Shown here: positions 1-7,173 of the stretch, piece by piece
Numbering within the stretch: the first letter of the stretch is position 1
How the letters are laid out: each line of letters starts with the position of its first letter
Assembly (NCBI GenBank): GCA_029884035.1
Contig: JAOUIM010000068.1
Location: 1 to 11,880, forward strand
From: Aquincola sp.
GTDB taxonomy: Bacteria; Pseudomonadota; Gammaproteobacteria; Burkholderiales; Burkholderiaceae_C
DNA: 11,880 bases
Direction of reading: 5' to 3'
Program-made: the position numbers and the translations under genes
The notes under the pieces: generated by a model
What the model was told of the DNA's origin: nothing
Database searches by the model: none
What the model saw: the letters and a program-made list of their open reading frames with translations, nothing else

Positions 1-66
1 CCAGTGCTCTGGTGACCGACCGAGCAGCAGTTCACGCTTGGTCGCGGTCGCTGCATCGTGCGTTCC

Positions 67-72
67 TATAAT
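67..72 (+). promoter_or_regulatory. Probable -10 element (TATAAT) upstream of ponA
   Basis: A perfect TATAAT hexamer lies about 55 bp upstream of the ponA start. It is in the only non-coding stretch before the gene (1-127). No good -35 hexamer is seen at 16-18 bp; the nearest candidate, TTGGTC at 38-43, is 23 bp away. In a GC-rich genome a perfect -10 box in an intergenic region is suggestive, but the assignment rests on this single hexamer. Confidence 0.45.
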
Positions 73-127
73 CCGTCGCGCACGACGTGCCGGGCCCGAT
101 GCGGGGGCCTGACGGCGCTCTTGCAGC

Positions 128-2473
128 TTGATACGCTCCGTGACCGCGTCCTCCCGCCTGCCCCCCTGGGCCCCATGGATCCTGCGACCGCTAGCGTGGC
201 TGGCCGGTCTGGTTGGCGCGCTGTTCGCCGTGGGCGTGGCGTTGCTCGGCATCGCGCTGGCGGTGGCCTTCCCCAACCTGCCGTCGATCGACAGCCTGAC
301 CGAGTACCGGCCGAAGCTGCCGCTGCGCGTGTACTCGTCCGACGGCGTGCTGCTTGGCGAATTTGGGGAGGAAAGGCGAAGCTTCACGCCGATCGCCGAA
401 GTGCCCAAGGTGATGCGCGATGCGGTGCTTGCGATCGAGGATGCGCGCTTCTATGACCATGGTGGTGTCGACCTGGTGGGCATCGCGCGCGCCGCGATCG
501 CTCAGCTGAGCGAGGCGCGAAGCCAGGGCGCCTCGACGATCACGATGCAGGTCGCACGCAACTTCTACCTGTCGAGCGAAAAGACGGTCACGCGGAAGAT
601 CTACGAGGTCCTGCTCACCTGGAAGATCGAGAGCCAGTTGACGAAAGACCAGATCCTCGAAGCCTACATGAACCAGATCTTCCTCGGCCAGCGCGCCTAC
701 GGGTTCGCTGCCGCCTCGGAGATCTACTTCGGCAAGCCGCTCAAGGATGTCACGGTGGCCGAGGCCGCAATGCTGGCCGGCCTGCCCAAGGGGCCGTCGA
801 TCTACAACCCGATCGTCAATCCGAAACGGGCCACGGCGCGTCAGCAATACATCATCGCCCGCATGCTCGACAACGGTTTCATCACCAGCGATCAGGCCGC
901 CGAAGCGCGCGCCGAGAAGCTGCGATATCGAACCCAGTCCGAAGTGGCATCGCACGCAGAGTATGTGGCAGAGACTGCACGGCAACTCGTGTACACCCAG
1001 TACGGCGACGAAGCGTACACGCGGGGCCTCAGCGTCCACCTCAGCATCGATTCGGCCGACCAGATGGTGGCCTACCGCGCGCTGCGTCGCGGCTTGCTCG
1101 ACTATGAACTTCGCCAGGTCTATCGCGGGCCTGAAGCCTTCGTCGACCTGCCCGCCGATGCAGCCGCACTGGATGCGCGCGTCGCAGAGGCCCTGGCCGA
1201 CCACGCCGACAACGACGACTTGAAAGCGGCCGTCGTCATCGAGGCGTCACCCCGCAAGGTGGTGGCCATGCTGCAGGATGGCGAGTCGATCACGGTGACC
1301 GGGGAAGGGCTCCGGCCCGTGACTTCCGGACTGGCCGACAAGGCGCCGGCGCAGAAGAAGATCCGCCGCGGAGCTGTGGTCCGCGCGGTGCTCGGCGCCA
1401 AGGGCCAGTGGTCACTGACCCAGGTGCCGGAGGTCGAAGGAGCCTTCGTTGCGGTGCACCCCATCACCGGTTCGATTCGCGCCATGGTCGGCGGCTTCGA
1501 CTACCGCAAGAGCAAGTTCAACCATGTCACACAGGCCTGGCGGCAGCCCGGGTCGAGCTTCAAGCCCTTCATCTACTCGGCGGCGCTGGAACAGGGCTTC
1601 ACCGCCGCCACTGTCGTCAACGACGCGCCGTTGTTCTTCGATGCCGGCGTCACCGGCAGCCAGCCATGGGAGCCTAAGAACTACGACGGCAGCTTCGAAG
1701 GCCCGATGACGCTGCGGCGGGCCTTGGCCAAGTCGAAGAACATGGTGTCGATCCGCGTGCTGCAGGCGATCGGGCCGCCGGCGGCGCAGGAGTGGATCAC
1801 ACGGTTCGGATTCGAGGCAGACAAGCATCCGGCCTACCTGACCTTGGCGCTGGGCGCAGGCTCGGTCACACCGCTTCAGATGGCCACTGCCTACAGCGTC
1901 TTCGCAAATGGGGGCTACCTGGTTTCACCGCGGCTGATCGAGCGCGTAACCGACCACCGCGGGCACGTCCTGCAGGAAACGCGTGCACCGGCGCTGGACG
2001 AATCGATGCGCGTGATCGACGCGCGCAACGCATTCGTGATGTCCAGCCTGCTCCAGGAGGTCACGCGCGCGGGAACGGCCGCGCGTGCGCAGGCCTCGCT
2101 CAAACGCCCTGACCTGTTCGGCAAGACCGGCACGACCAACGACTCCCTGGATGCGTGGTTCGCAGGCTGGCAGCCCCGCCTGGTGGCCGTGGTGTGGATC
2201 GGCTACGACAACCCGCGCAAGCTCGGCGATCGCGAAACCGGTGGCGGATTGGCGCTGCCTGTCTGGATCGAGTACATGGCCTACGCGCTCAAGGGTGTGC
2301 CGGTCGCACAGCTCGCCGTGCCCGAAGGCGTGGTCGACGTCGGCGGCGAATGGATCTACGACGAGTTCGCGCATGGCCAGGGCGTGACGAGCGTGGGGCT
2401 GGACGAGCAGCCCCCCCCGACGCCACCGACCGAGGCGGAGAAGAAGAGCATCCTCGACCTGTTCAAGAACTGA
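128..2473 (+). CDS. mrcA: Penicillin-binding protein 1A (bifunctional peptidoglycan glycosyltransferase/transpeptidase)
   Basis: Class A PBP (also called ponA). It polymerises lipid II into glycan strands and cross-links the peptide stems on the periplasmic face of the inner membrane. The 781 residues match the family's usual length. There is a short cytoplasmic tail, one membrane anchor (about residues 24-49), and a glycosyltransferase domain with the EDARF motif (catalytic Glu104) and GASTITMQ at 134-141. An intervening OB-like region precedes a transpeptidase domain with SSFK (nucleophile Ser476, Lys479), SKN (Ser536-Asn538) and KTG (666-668). All catalytic motifs are intact, so the enzyme should be active. 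The start is uncertain: TTG at 128 is the longest reading, and GTG at 140 is in frame with an equally good membrane anchor. Neither has a strong Shine-Dalgarno sequence. The C-terminus is proline-rich, as is common in this family. Transcription is probably from the TATAAT at 67-72. cyaY converges on it after 11 bp. Confidence 0.96.
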   Translation: MIRSVTASSRLPPWAPWILRPLAWLAGLVGALFAVGVALLGIALAVAFPNLPSIDSLTEYRPKLPLRVYSSDGVLLGEFGEERRSFTPIAEVPKVMRDAVLAIEDARFYDHGGVDLVGIARAAIAQLSEARSQGASTITMQVARNFYLSSEKTVTRKIYEVLLTWKIESQLTKDQILEAYMNQIFLGQRAYGFAAASEIYFGKPLKDVTVAEAAMLAGLPKGPSIYNPIVNPKRATARQQYIIARMLDNGFITSDQAAEARAEKLRYRTQSEVASHAEYVAETARQLVYTQYGDEAYTRGLSVHLSIDSADQMVAYRALRRGLLDYELRQVYRGPEAFVDLPADAAALDARVAEALADHADNDDLKAAVVIEASPRKVVAMLQDGESITVTGEGLRPVTSGLADKAPAQKKIRRGAVVRAVLGAKGQWSLTQVPEVEGAFVAVHPITGSIRAMVGGFDYRKSKFNHVTQAWRQPGSSFKPFIYSAALEQGFTAATVVNDAPLFFDAGVTGSQPWEPKNYDGSFEGPMTLRRALAKSKNMVSIRVLQAIGPPAAQEWITRFGFEADKHPAYLTLALGAGSVTPLQMATAYSVFANGGYLVSPRLIERVTDHRGHVLQETRAPALDESMRVIDARNAFVMSSLLQEVTRAGTAARAQASLKRPDLFGKTGTTNDSLDAWFAGWQPRLVAVVWIGYDNPRKLGDRETGGGLALPVWIEYMAYALKGVPVAQLAVPEGVVDVGGEWIYDEFAHGQGVTSVGLDEQPPPTPPTEAEKKSILDLFKN

Positions 2474-2484
2474 CGGCCACCGCG

Positions 2485-2823
2485 CTAGAAGGACAATGCC
2501 TTGCCCGCCTGGGTGCTGGCCTCCTGCGACAGGCGGTCGAAGAACTCGCGGCCGTCGCGCGTGTCGCGCCAGGCCTCGTCGGAGCGCCTGAAGTGGAATC
2601 CACCGGCCTGTGCCGCGAGCCAGATTTCCTGCAGCGGCGGTTGCGTGTTGACGACGATCTTGCTGCCATCCGGGAACGCCAGTTCGAGCAGGCCGCCCGT
2701 ACGATGCGTGTCGATGTCGATCACATCGTCCTGCAGCCAGCGGTCGACCGTCGATTCGATTCGCGCCAGCGCCTCGCCCGCAAGGCGGTTGTAGTCGGTG
2801 TCGCTCAAGGGGAGGGCAGACAT
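2485..2823 (-). CDS. cyaY: Iron-sulfur cluster assembly protein CyaY (bacterial frataxin)
   Basis: Small cytosolic iron-binding protein that modulates iron-sulfur cluster assembly through the cysteine desulfurase IscS. The 112 residues are close to the roughly 106 of E. coli CyaY. The frataxin hallmarks are present: an acidic N-terminal helix (about residues 7-36, many Asp/Glu), GGLLEL at 43-48, FPDGSKIVVN at 50-59, QPPLQEIWLA at 61-70 (the conserved frataxin core strand) and GGFHF at 74-78. A C-terminal helix ends TQAGKALSF, closely resembling the end of the E. coli protein. It starts at ATG 2823 and converges on mrcA with 11 bp between stop codons and no visible terminator. It is divergent from lptM, with 21 bp between the two start codons, so the two promoters must overlap the opposite genes. 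This neighbourhood (frataxin next to a tiny lipoprotein and a DAP/lysine gene) is also seen in enterobacteria as cyaY-yifL-dapF. Confidence 0.95.
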   Translation of the reverse strand: MSALPLSDTDYNRLAGEALARIESTVDRWLQDDVIDIDTHRTGGLLELAFPDGSKIVVNTQPPLQEIWLAAQAGGFHFRRSDEAWRDTRDGREFFDRLSQEASTQAGKALSF

Positions 2824-2831
2824 CGCGTGGC

Positions 2832-2837
2832 TAGAAT
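2832..2837 (+). promoter_or_regulatory. Probable -10 element (TAGAAT) for lptM-lysA
   Basis: TAGAAT lies in the 21-bp gap between the divergent cyaY and lptM starts, ending 7 bp before the lptM ATG at 2845. TAGAAT-like -10 boxes are common in Burkholderiales. Transcription starting about 7 bp downstream would begin at or next to the ATG, giving a leaderless or near-leaderless mRNA. This fits the absence of any Shine-Dalgarno sequence before lptM. No clear -35 hexamer is visible inside the cyaY 5' end. Confidence 0.45.
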
Positions 2838-2844
2838 CGATCGG

Positions 2845-2979
2845 ATGAAGGGCCTTTGGCGATCGAGTGTAGCGGCGTGTGCAATCGCCCTGCTGGCGTC
2901 CGGGTGCGGTCAGAAGGGTCCGCTGAAGCCTGCAAGCCCGGCACCTGCTGCCTCGGCGCCGGCGGCAGCAGCCAAATGA
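2845..2979 (+). CDS. lptM: LptM/YifL-type small lipoprotein (LPS translocon maturation chaperone family)
   Basis: A 44-residue lipoprotein precursor. A short positively charged N-terminus and hydrophobic stretch lead to the lipobox LASGC, with the lipidated cysteine at residue 21. The mature part begins C-G-Q-K-G-P-L-K-P, which matches the diagnostic start of LptM (formerly YifL). The rest is an Ala/Pro-rich tail. In E. coli, LptM associates with the LptD/LptE outer-membrane translocon and promotes LptD oxidative maturation; that role here is inferred from the motif. It lies between cyaY and lysA, matching the cyaY-yifL-dapF neighbourhood in enterobacteria. Its stop codon overlaps the lysA start (ATGA at 2976-2979), which suggests translational coupling. 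No ribosome binding site is visible. The gene is short enough to be missed by automatic annotation. Confidence 0.85.
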   Translation: MKGLWRSSVAACAIALLASGCGQKGPLKPASPAPAASAPAAAAK

Positions 2980-4247
2980 AGGCCTTGCCTGGCGCCCCGC
3001 ACATCCACTGGCGCGCCGCGGACCTGTTCATCGAAGGCGTGTCGGCCGACGCGCTCGCGGCCGCCCACGGCACGCCGCTTTACGTCTACTCGCGCCGTTC
3101 GATGCTCGAGGCGCTTGCCGGATATCAGCGCGCACTCGCCGGCCGGCGGCACCTCGTGTGCTATGCGATGAAGGCGAACTCGACGCTTGCGGTGCTGCAG
3201 ACTTTTGCGCGCGCCGGCTGCGGCTTCGACATCGTTGCGCTGGGCGAGCTCGAGCGCGTGCTGGCCGCTGGAGGCGACGCGGCCAAGGTGGTGTTCTCCG
3301 GCGTGGGCAAGCGGCCCGACGAGATGCGTCGAGCGCTCGAGGTGGGTGTCAAGTGCTTCAATGTCGAGAGCGAGGCAGAACTGGCCACGCTGTCCGGCAT
3401 GGCCATGTCGATGGCGCGGCGGGCCCCCGTGAGCCTGCGCGTCAACCCTGACGTCGATGCGCGCACGCATCCGTACATCTCGACCGGCCTGAAAGGCAAC
3501 AAGTTCGGCATCGCGCACGACCAGGCGTTGGCGGCCTACCGCATGGCGGCGCGGCTGCCGGGCCTGGACGTCGTGGGCATCGACTGCCACATTGGCTCGC
3601 AGATCACCGAGATCGGGCCGTATCTCGACGCCCTGGACCGGCTGCTCGACCTGATCGAGGCGCTCGAAGGTGAAGGGATTGCGATCCCGCACCTCGACCT
3701 CGGCGGCGGCCTCGGCATCACCTACACGGACGAAACGCCGCCGGACGCCGAGCTGCTGGTGCGGCAGCTGTTGGCTCGGATCGACGCGCGCGGTCACGGC
3801 CACCGTGAACTGCTGTTCGAACCGGGCCGCTCGCTCGTCGGCAACGCGGGCATCCTCATCACCGAGGTGCTTGTCACCAAGCGAGGCAGCGAGAAGAACT
3901 TTTGCATCGTCGACGCCGCGATGAACGACCTGATGCGCCCTGCGATGTATGGCGCGACGATGGCCATCGTGCCCTGCGCGCTGCGCGACGGCGAGCCGGA
4001 GCTGTGGGACGTGGTGGGACCGGTGTGCGAGTCGGGCGACTGGCTCGGCCGTGACCGCGCGCTCGTGGTCGAGCCCGGCGACCGCCTGGCCGTGCTGTCA
4101 GCCGGTGCCTACGCGATGAGCATGGCCAGCAACTACAACAGCCGGCCGCGTGCCGCCGAGGTGATGGTCGACGGCGAGCGGGCGGTGCTCATTCGCGAGC
4201 GCGAGAACATCGCAGAGCTGTTCGCCCGCGAGCACCTCGTCGACTGA
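2976..4247 (+). CDS. lysA: Diaminopimelate decarboxylase
   Basis: PLP-dependent fold-type III enzyme that decarboxylates meso-diaminopimelate to L-lysine, the last step of lysine synthesis (EC 4.1.1.20). It is 423 residues long, typical for the family, and cytosolic. Visible landmarks are the PLP lysine in CYAMKAN (Lys66), HIGSQ (His205), the glycine-rich phosphate-binding loop DLGGGLG (241-247), EPGR (282-285), the catalytic cysteine motif VCESGD (Cys351) and the PLP/substrate tyrosine in GAYAMSM (Tyr379). I chose ATG 2976 because it overlaps the lptM stop as ATGA and places the N-terminus where the family starts. A longer in-frame reading from 2856 would run through lptM in another frame and is not credible. 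The stop codon abuts the last base of the convergent ABC ATPase gene with no intergenic base, so neither gene has room for its own terminator there. Confidence 0.97.
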   Translation: MKALPGAPHIHWRAADLFIEGVSADALAAAHGTPLYVYSRRSMLEALAGYQRALAGRRHLVCYAMKANSTLAVLQTFARAGCGFDIVALGELERVLAAGGDAAKVVFSGVGKRPDEMRRALEVGVKCFNVESEAELATLSGMAMSMARRAPVSLRVNPDVDARTHPYISTGLKGNKFGIAHDQALAAYRMAARLPGLDVVGIDCHIGSQITEIGPYLDALDRLLDLIEALEGEGIAIPHLDLGGGLGITYTDETPPDAELLVRQLLARIDARGHGHRELLFEPGRSLVGNAGILITEVLVTKRGSEKNFCIVDAAMNDLMRPAMYGATMAIVPCALRDGEPELWDVVGPVCESGDWLGRDRALVVEPGDRLAVLSAGAYAMSMASNYNSRPRAAEVMVDGERAVLIRERENIAELFAREHLVD

Positions 4248-5246
4248 CTAGATCCGCCCTTCCTCGACCGCATGGCAGGCGATCTGCATGGCATTGAAGG
4301 ACTTGAGCGCCGGCCGCTCGCTCGAGCAACGCGCGTTCGCGTGGGGACACCGCGGATGGAAGGAGCAGCCGCTGGGCGGATTGAGCGGGTTGGGCACCTC
4401 ACCCTGAACCGGCGTGCGCGAGCGGCCTGACATGTGAATGTCGGGGATCGCATCGAGCAACATGCGCGTGTAAGGGTGTCGTGGCCGAGCGAACAGGTCG
4501 GTCTTGTCGCCGAGTTCGACCAGACGGCCGAGGTACATCACACCGACCTGATCGCTGACGTGGCGCACGACGGCGAGGTTGTGCGAAATGAACAGGTAGG
4601 TCAGGCCACGCTGGCGCTGCAGGTCCTTCATGATGTTGAGCACCTGCGCCTGCACGCTGACATCGAGCGCCGAGGTCGGCTCGTCGCAGACCAGGAATTC
4701 GGGCTGCGTCGCCAGCGCGCGCGCGATCGAGATGCGTTGGCGCTGGCCGCCGGAGAACTGGTGCGGAAATTTCTCCGCATCCGCGGCCGCCAGCCCCACC
4801 GATGCCAGCAGTTCGGCCACCTTGGCGCGCTGCAGCTCGGCGTCGGTGACGAGACCATGCTCGCGGATCGGCTCGGCCACGATGTCGAGTACCTTCCAGC
4901 GCGGATTCAGGCTCGCATACGGATCCTGGAAGATCATCTGCATGCGCCGGCGCAGGGCGCGCAGCGTCGCACCCTCGAGGCTGCGCGTGTCGGTACCGTC
5001 GAAGCGCACGACGCCGCGCGTCGCGCCGTACAGACCGACGAGAAGGCGCGCGACCGTGCTCTTGCCACAACCCGACTCGCCCACCAGAGCGAGCGTCTTG
5101 CCGCGCTCGATCGAAAAACTCACGCCATCGACCGCATGGACGAACTGGCGCGGCTTGCGCTCGATCACACGGTTGAGCCAGGGCGCGGAAACGTCGAAGA
5201 CCTTGGCGAGGTCGTCGACGTGCACGAGCGCAGCGGACGCGCTCAT
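4248..5246 (-). CDS. DppF/OppF-type ATP-binding subunit of peptide-family ABC importer
   Basis: Cytoplasmic ATPase (332 residues) that pairs with the DppD-type subunit to drive uptake. Motifs seen: Walker A GESGCGKS (56-63), Q-loop Gln107 within FQDPYASLNP, signature FSGGQ (164-168), Walker B FLVCDE (184-189), D-loop SALD (192-195) and switch His222. The C-terminal extension has the HPYT motif (257-260) of the oligopeptide/dipeptide ATPase family. It is followed by four cysteines spaced C-x5-C-x6-C-x16-C (294, 300, 307, 324), the pattern that binds a [4Fe-4S] cluster in structurally studied Opp/Dpp ATPases. The start at ATG 5246 overlaps the upstream dppD-like stop by 4 nt (ATGA), so coupled translation is likely. 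It is the last gene of the operon and its stop abuts that of lysA. Family assignment is secure; the transported substrate is not known. Confidence 0.95.
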   Translation of the reverse strand: MSASAALVHVDDLAKVFDVSAPWLNRVIERKPRQFVHAVDGVSFSIERGKTLALVGESGCGKSTVARLLVGLYGATRGVVRFDGTDTRSLEGATLRALRRRMQMIFQDPYASLNPRWKVLDIVAEPIREHGLVTDAELQRAKVAELLASVGLAAADAEKFPHQFSGGQRQRISIARALATQPEFLVCDEPTSALDVSVQAQVLNIMKDLQRQRGLTYLFISHNLAVVRHVSDQVGVMYLGRLVELGDKTDLFARPRHPYTRMLLDAIPDIHMSGRSRTPVQGEVPNPLNPPSGCSFHPRCPHANARCSSERPALKSFNAMQIACHAVEEGRI

Positions 5247-6229
5247 GCTGCGCCTCGCGCGCGCTCGCCGACGAGCCAGCATGCTGCCCGCGTCGCGCCC
5301 GCGCCCATCAGGTTCGGCCGCTCGGTCTTGCAGCGATCGAAGGCGCGGGGGCAGCGCGGGTTGAACGCGCAGCCCGCCGGGATGGCGTTCAGCCGCGGCA
5401 TCGCGCCGTCGATCTGCGCCAGACGTTCGCGCTCCTCGTCCATCGCGGGAATCGAACCCATCAGGCCCACCGTGTAGGGATGCGAGGGTCGATGGATGAC
5501 GTCGGCCACCGGTCCGACCTCGGCGATGCGCCCGGCGTACATGACGGCGACGCGGTCGCAGGTCTCGGCGATCACGCCCATGTCGTGCGTCACCAGCATG
5601 ACCGCGGCGCGGTGCTCCCTGCACACGCGCTTGAGCAGCGAGATGATCTGCGCCTGGATCGAGACGTCCAGCGCCGTCGTCGGCTCGTCGGCGACGATGA
5701 GCTTGGGCTCGGCCGCGAGCGCCAGTGCGATCACCACGCGCTGCCTCATGCCACCGGAAAATTGGTGTGGATACTGATCGACGCGTTGCTCGGCGGCCGG
5801 GATGCCGGTCTCCTGCAGCAGTCTGATGGCGCGTGCGCGCGCCTCCTCCTCGCTCACCGGCAGGTGGGTGCGGATGGTCTCGGTGAGTTGCCTGCCGATC
5901 GTGTACAGCGGGTTCAGTGAGGTCAGCGGATCCTGGAAGATCGCGCCGATCTGGCGGCCGCGGATCCTGCGCATCGTCTCGTAGGGCAGGTTGTCGATGC
6001 GCTGCCCGGCGAGCAGGATCTCGCCGCCAGCGATGCAGCCCGGAGGGTCGAGCAGCCCGATGATGGCCGCACCCGTGAGCGACTTGCCCGCACCGGACTC
6101 ACCGACCACGCCCAGGATCTCGCCCGGCTCGATCGAGAACGAGATGTCGTCCAGCGCAAGCAGCGTGCCACGGCGCGTCGGGAACTCGACGCGCAGGTGC
6201 TTGACTTCGAGCAGCGGTGCGGAGCCCAT
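5243..6229 (-). CDS. DppD/OppD-type ATP-binding subunit of peptide-family ABC importer
   Basis: Second ATPase of the heterodimer, 328 residues. Motifs seen: Walker A GESGAGKS (43-50), Q-loop Gln99 in FQDPLTSLNP, signature FSGGM (157-161; the M in place of Q is usual for DppD/OppD), Walker B LIVADE (177-182), D-loop TALD (185-188) and switch His215. The C-terminal domain carries HPYT (250-253) and cysteines 287, 293, 300 and 317. Their spacing is identical to that in the partner ATPase and indicates a possible [4Fe-4S] site. The start is ATG 6229, with only 1 bp separating it from the stop of the upstream dppC-like gene. The 3' end overlaps the dppF-like start. This tight spacing implies one mRNA and coordinated synthesis. 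Substrate specificity is set by the binding proteins and permeases, not by this subunit. Confidence 0.95.
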   Translation of the reverse strand: MGSAPLLEVKHLRVEFPTRRGTLLALDDISFSIEPGEILGVVGESGAGKSLTGAAIIGLLDPPGCIAGGEILLAGQRIDNLPYETMRRIRGRQIGAIFQDPLTSLNPLYTIGRQLTETIRTHLPVSEEEARARAIRLLQETGIPAAEQRVDQYPHQFSGGMRQRVVIALALAAEPKLIVADEPTTALDVSIQAQIISLLKRVCREHRAAVMLVTHDMGVIAETCDRVAVMYAGRIAEVGPVADVIHRPSHPYTVGLMGSIPAMDEERERLAQIDGAMPRLNAIPAGCAFNPRCPRAFDRCKTERPNLMGAGATRAACWLVGERARGAA

Positions 6230-6230
6230 G

Positions 6231-7157
6231 TCAGCGCAGACGGGGGTTGAGCGCGTCGCGCAGCCAGTCGCCGAGCAGGTTCACGCTCAACGCGATCAAC
6301 ACCAGCATCAGGCCCGGGAAGATCGTGATCCACCACTCGCCCGAAAACAGGAAGTCGTTGCCGACGCGGATCAGCGTGCCGAGCGAGGGCTGCGTCGGCG
6401 GCACGCCGACGCCAAGGAACGACAGCGTCGCCTCGGTGAGGATCGCTGTCGCGACCTGGATCGTCGCCAGCACCAGCACCGGCCCCATCACGTTGGGCAG
6501 CACGTGACGCGACATGATGCGCAGCGGCGCGACACCGACCACGCGCGCCGCCTGCACGTACTCCTTGTTGCGCTCCACCAGCGTCGATCCGCGCACCGTG
6601 CGGGCGTACTGCACCCAACCGGGCAGCGCAATCGCCAGCACCAGGACCGCGAACGCGAGCGTGTCGTGCGCGTTGGGAAACATCGCGCGTCCAACGCCGT
6701 CGATCAGCAATGCGATCAGGATCGACGGGAAGCTGAGCATCACATCGCACACACGCATGATGAACGCATCGGTCTTGCCGCCGACGAAGCCCGACAGCAG
6801 TCCGAGCCCGACGCCCACGACGACCGATAGCGCCACCGACGCGATGCCCACCAGCAGCGAGATGCGGGCGCCATACATGAGCGCCGACAGGATGTCTCGG
6901 CCCTGATCGTCGGTGCCGAGCATGTACTTGGCGCTGCCGCCCACGTCCCACGCAGGCGGCAGGCGCGCGTCTGCCAATTCGAGCGTGGCCAGATCGAACG
7001 GGTTATGCGGCGCGACCCAGTTGGCAAACAGCGCGCAGAAGATGCACACCGCCGCCACCAGCGCCGCGCCGATGGCCACCGGCGAGCTGCGGAAGCTGTG
7101 CCAGACGTCGCCGTCGAGGAATCGGGCCCAGGCGCCGGGCGCGGTGGCGGTGGTCAT
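6231..7157 (-). CDS. DppC-type permease subunit of peptide-family ABC importer
   Basis: Inner-membrane channel subunit, 308 residues. An N-terminal membrane segment (about 26-48) is followed by the periplasmic hallmark GTDDQGRDILSALMYGAR (81-98), diagnostic of DppC/OppC. Further membrane segments lie at about 100-124, 138-155, 165-182, 225-245 and 276-297. The ATPase-contacting EAA-type loop is EYVQAARVVGV (199-209) with the following HVLPN. It pairs with the DppB-type subunit encoded two genes upstream. ATG 7157 is preceded by a weak Shine-Dalgarno-like TGAAG in the 16-bp gap after binding protein 1. Its stop lies 1 bp before the dppD-like start. The topology is read by eye from hydrophobicity. 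Gene order within the operon is unusual in that the second permease gene is separated by a binding-protein gene. Confidence 0.94.
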   Translation of the reverse strand: MTTATAPGAWARFLDGDVWHSFRSSPVAIGAALVAAVCIFCALFANWVAPHNPFDLATLELADARLPPAWDVGGSAKYMLGTDDQGRDILSALMYGARISLLVGIASVALSVVVGVGLGLLSGFVGGKTDAFIMRVCDVMLSFPSILIALLIDGVGRAMFPNAHDTLAFAVLVLAIALPGWVQYARTVRGSTLVERNKEYVQAARVVGVAPLRIMSRHVLPNVMGPVLVLATIQVATAILTEATLSFLGVGVPPTQPSLGTLIRVGNDFLFSGEWWITIFPGLMLVLIALSVNLLGDWLRDALNPRLR

Positions 7158-7173
7158 GCGCCGCGCTTCAGGC

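Noticed and set aside
2474..2484. Terminator between mrcA and cyaY
   Set aside because: The gap is 11 bp with no inverted repeat or T-tract on either strand.
2155..2979. 274-residue plus-strand open frame bridging mrcA, cyaY and lptM
   Set aside because: Only its last 44 residues are real: they are the LptM-type lipoprotein starting at ATG 2845. The upstream part is out of frame with mrcA and antisense to cyaY.
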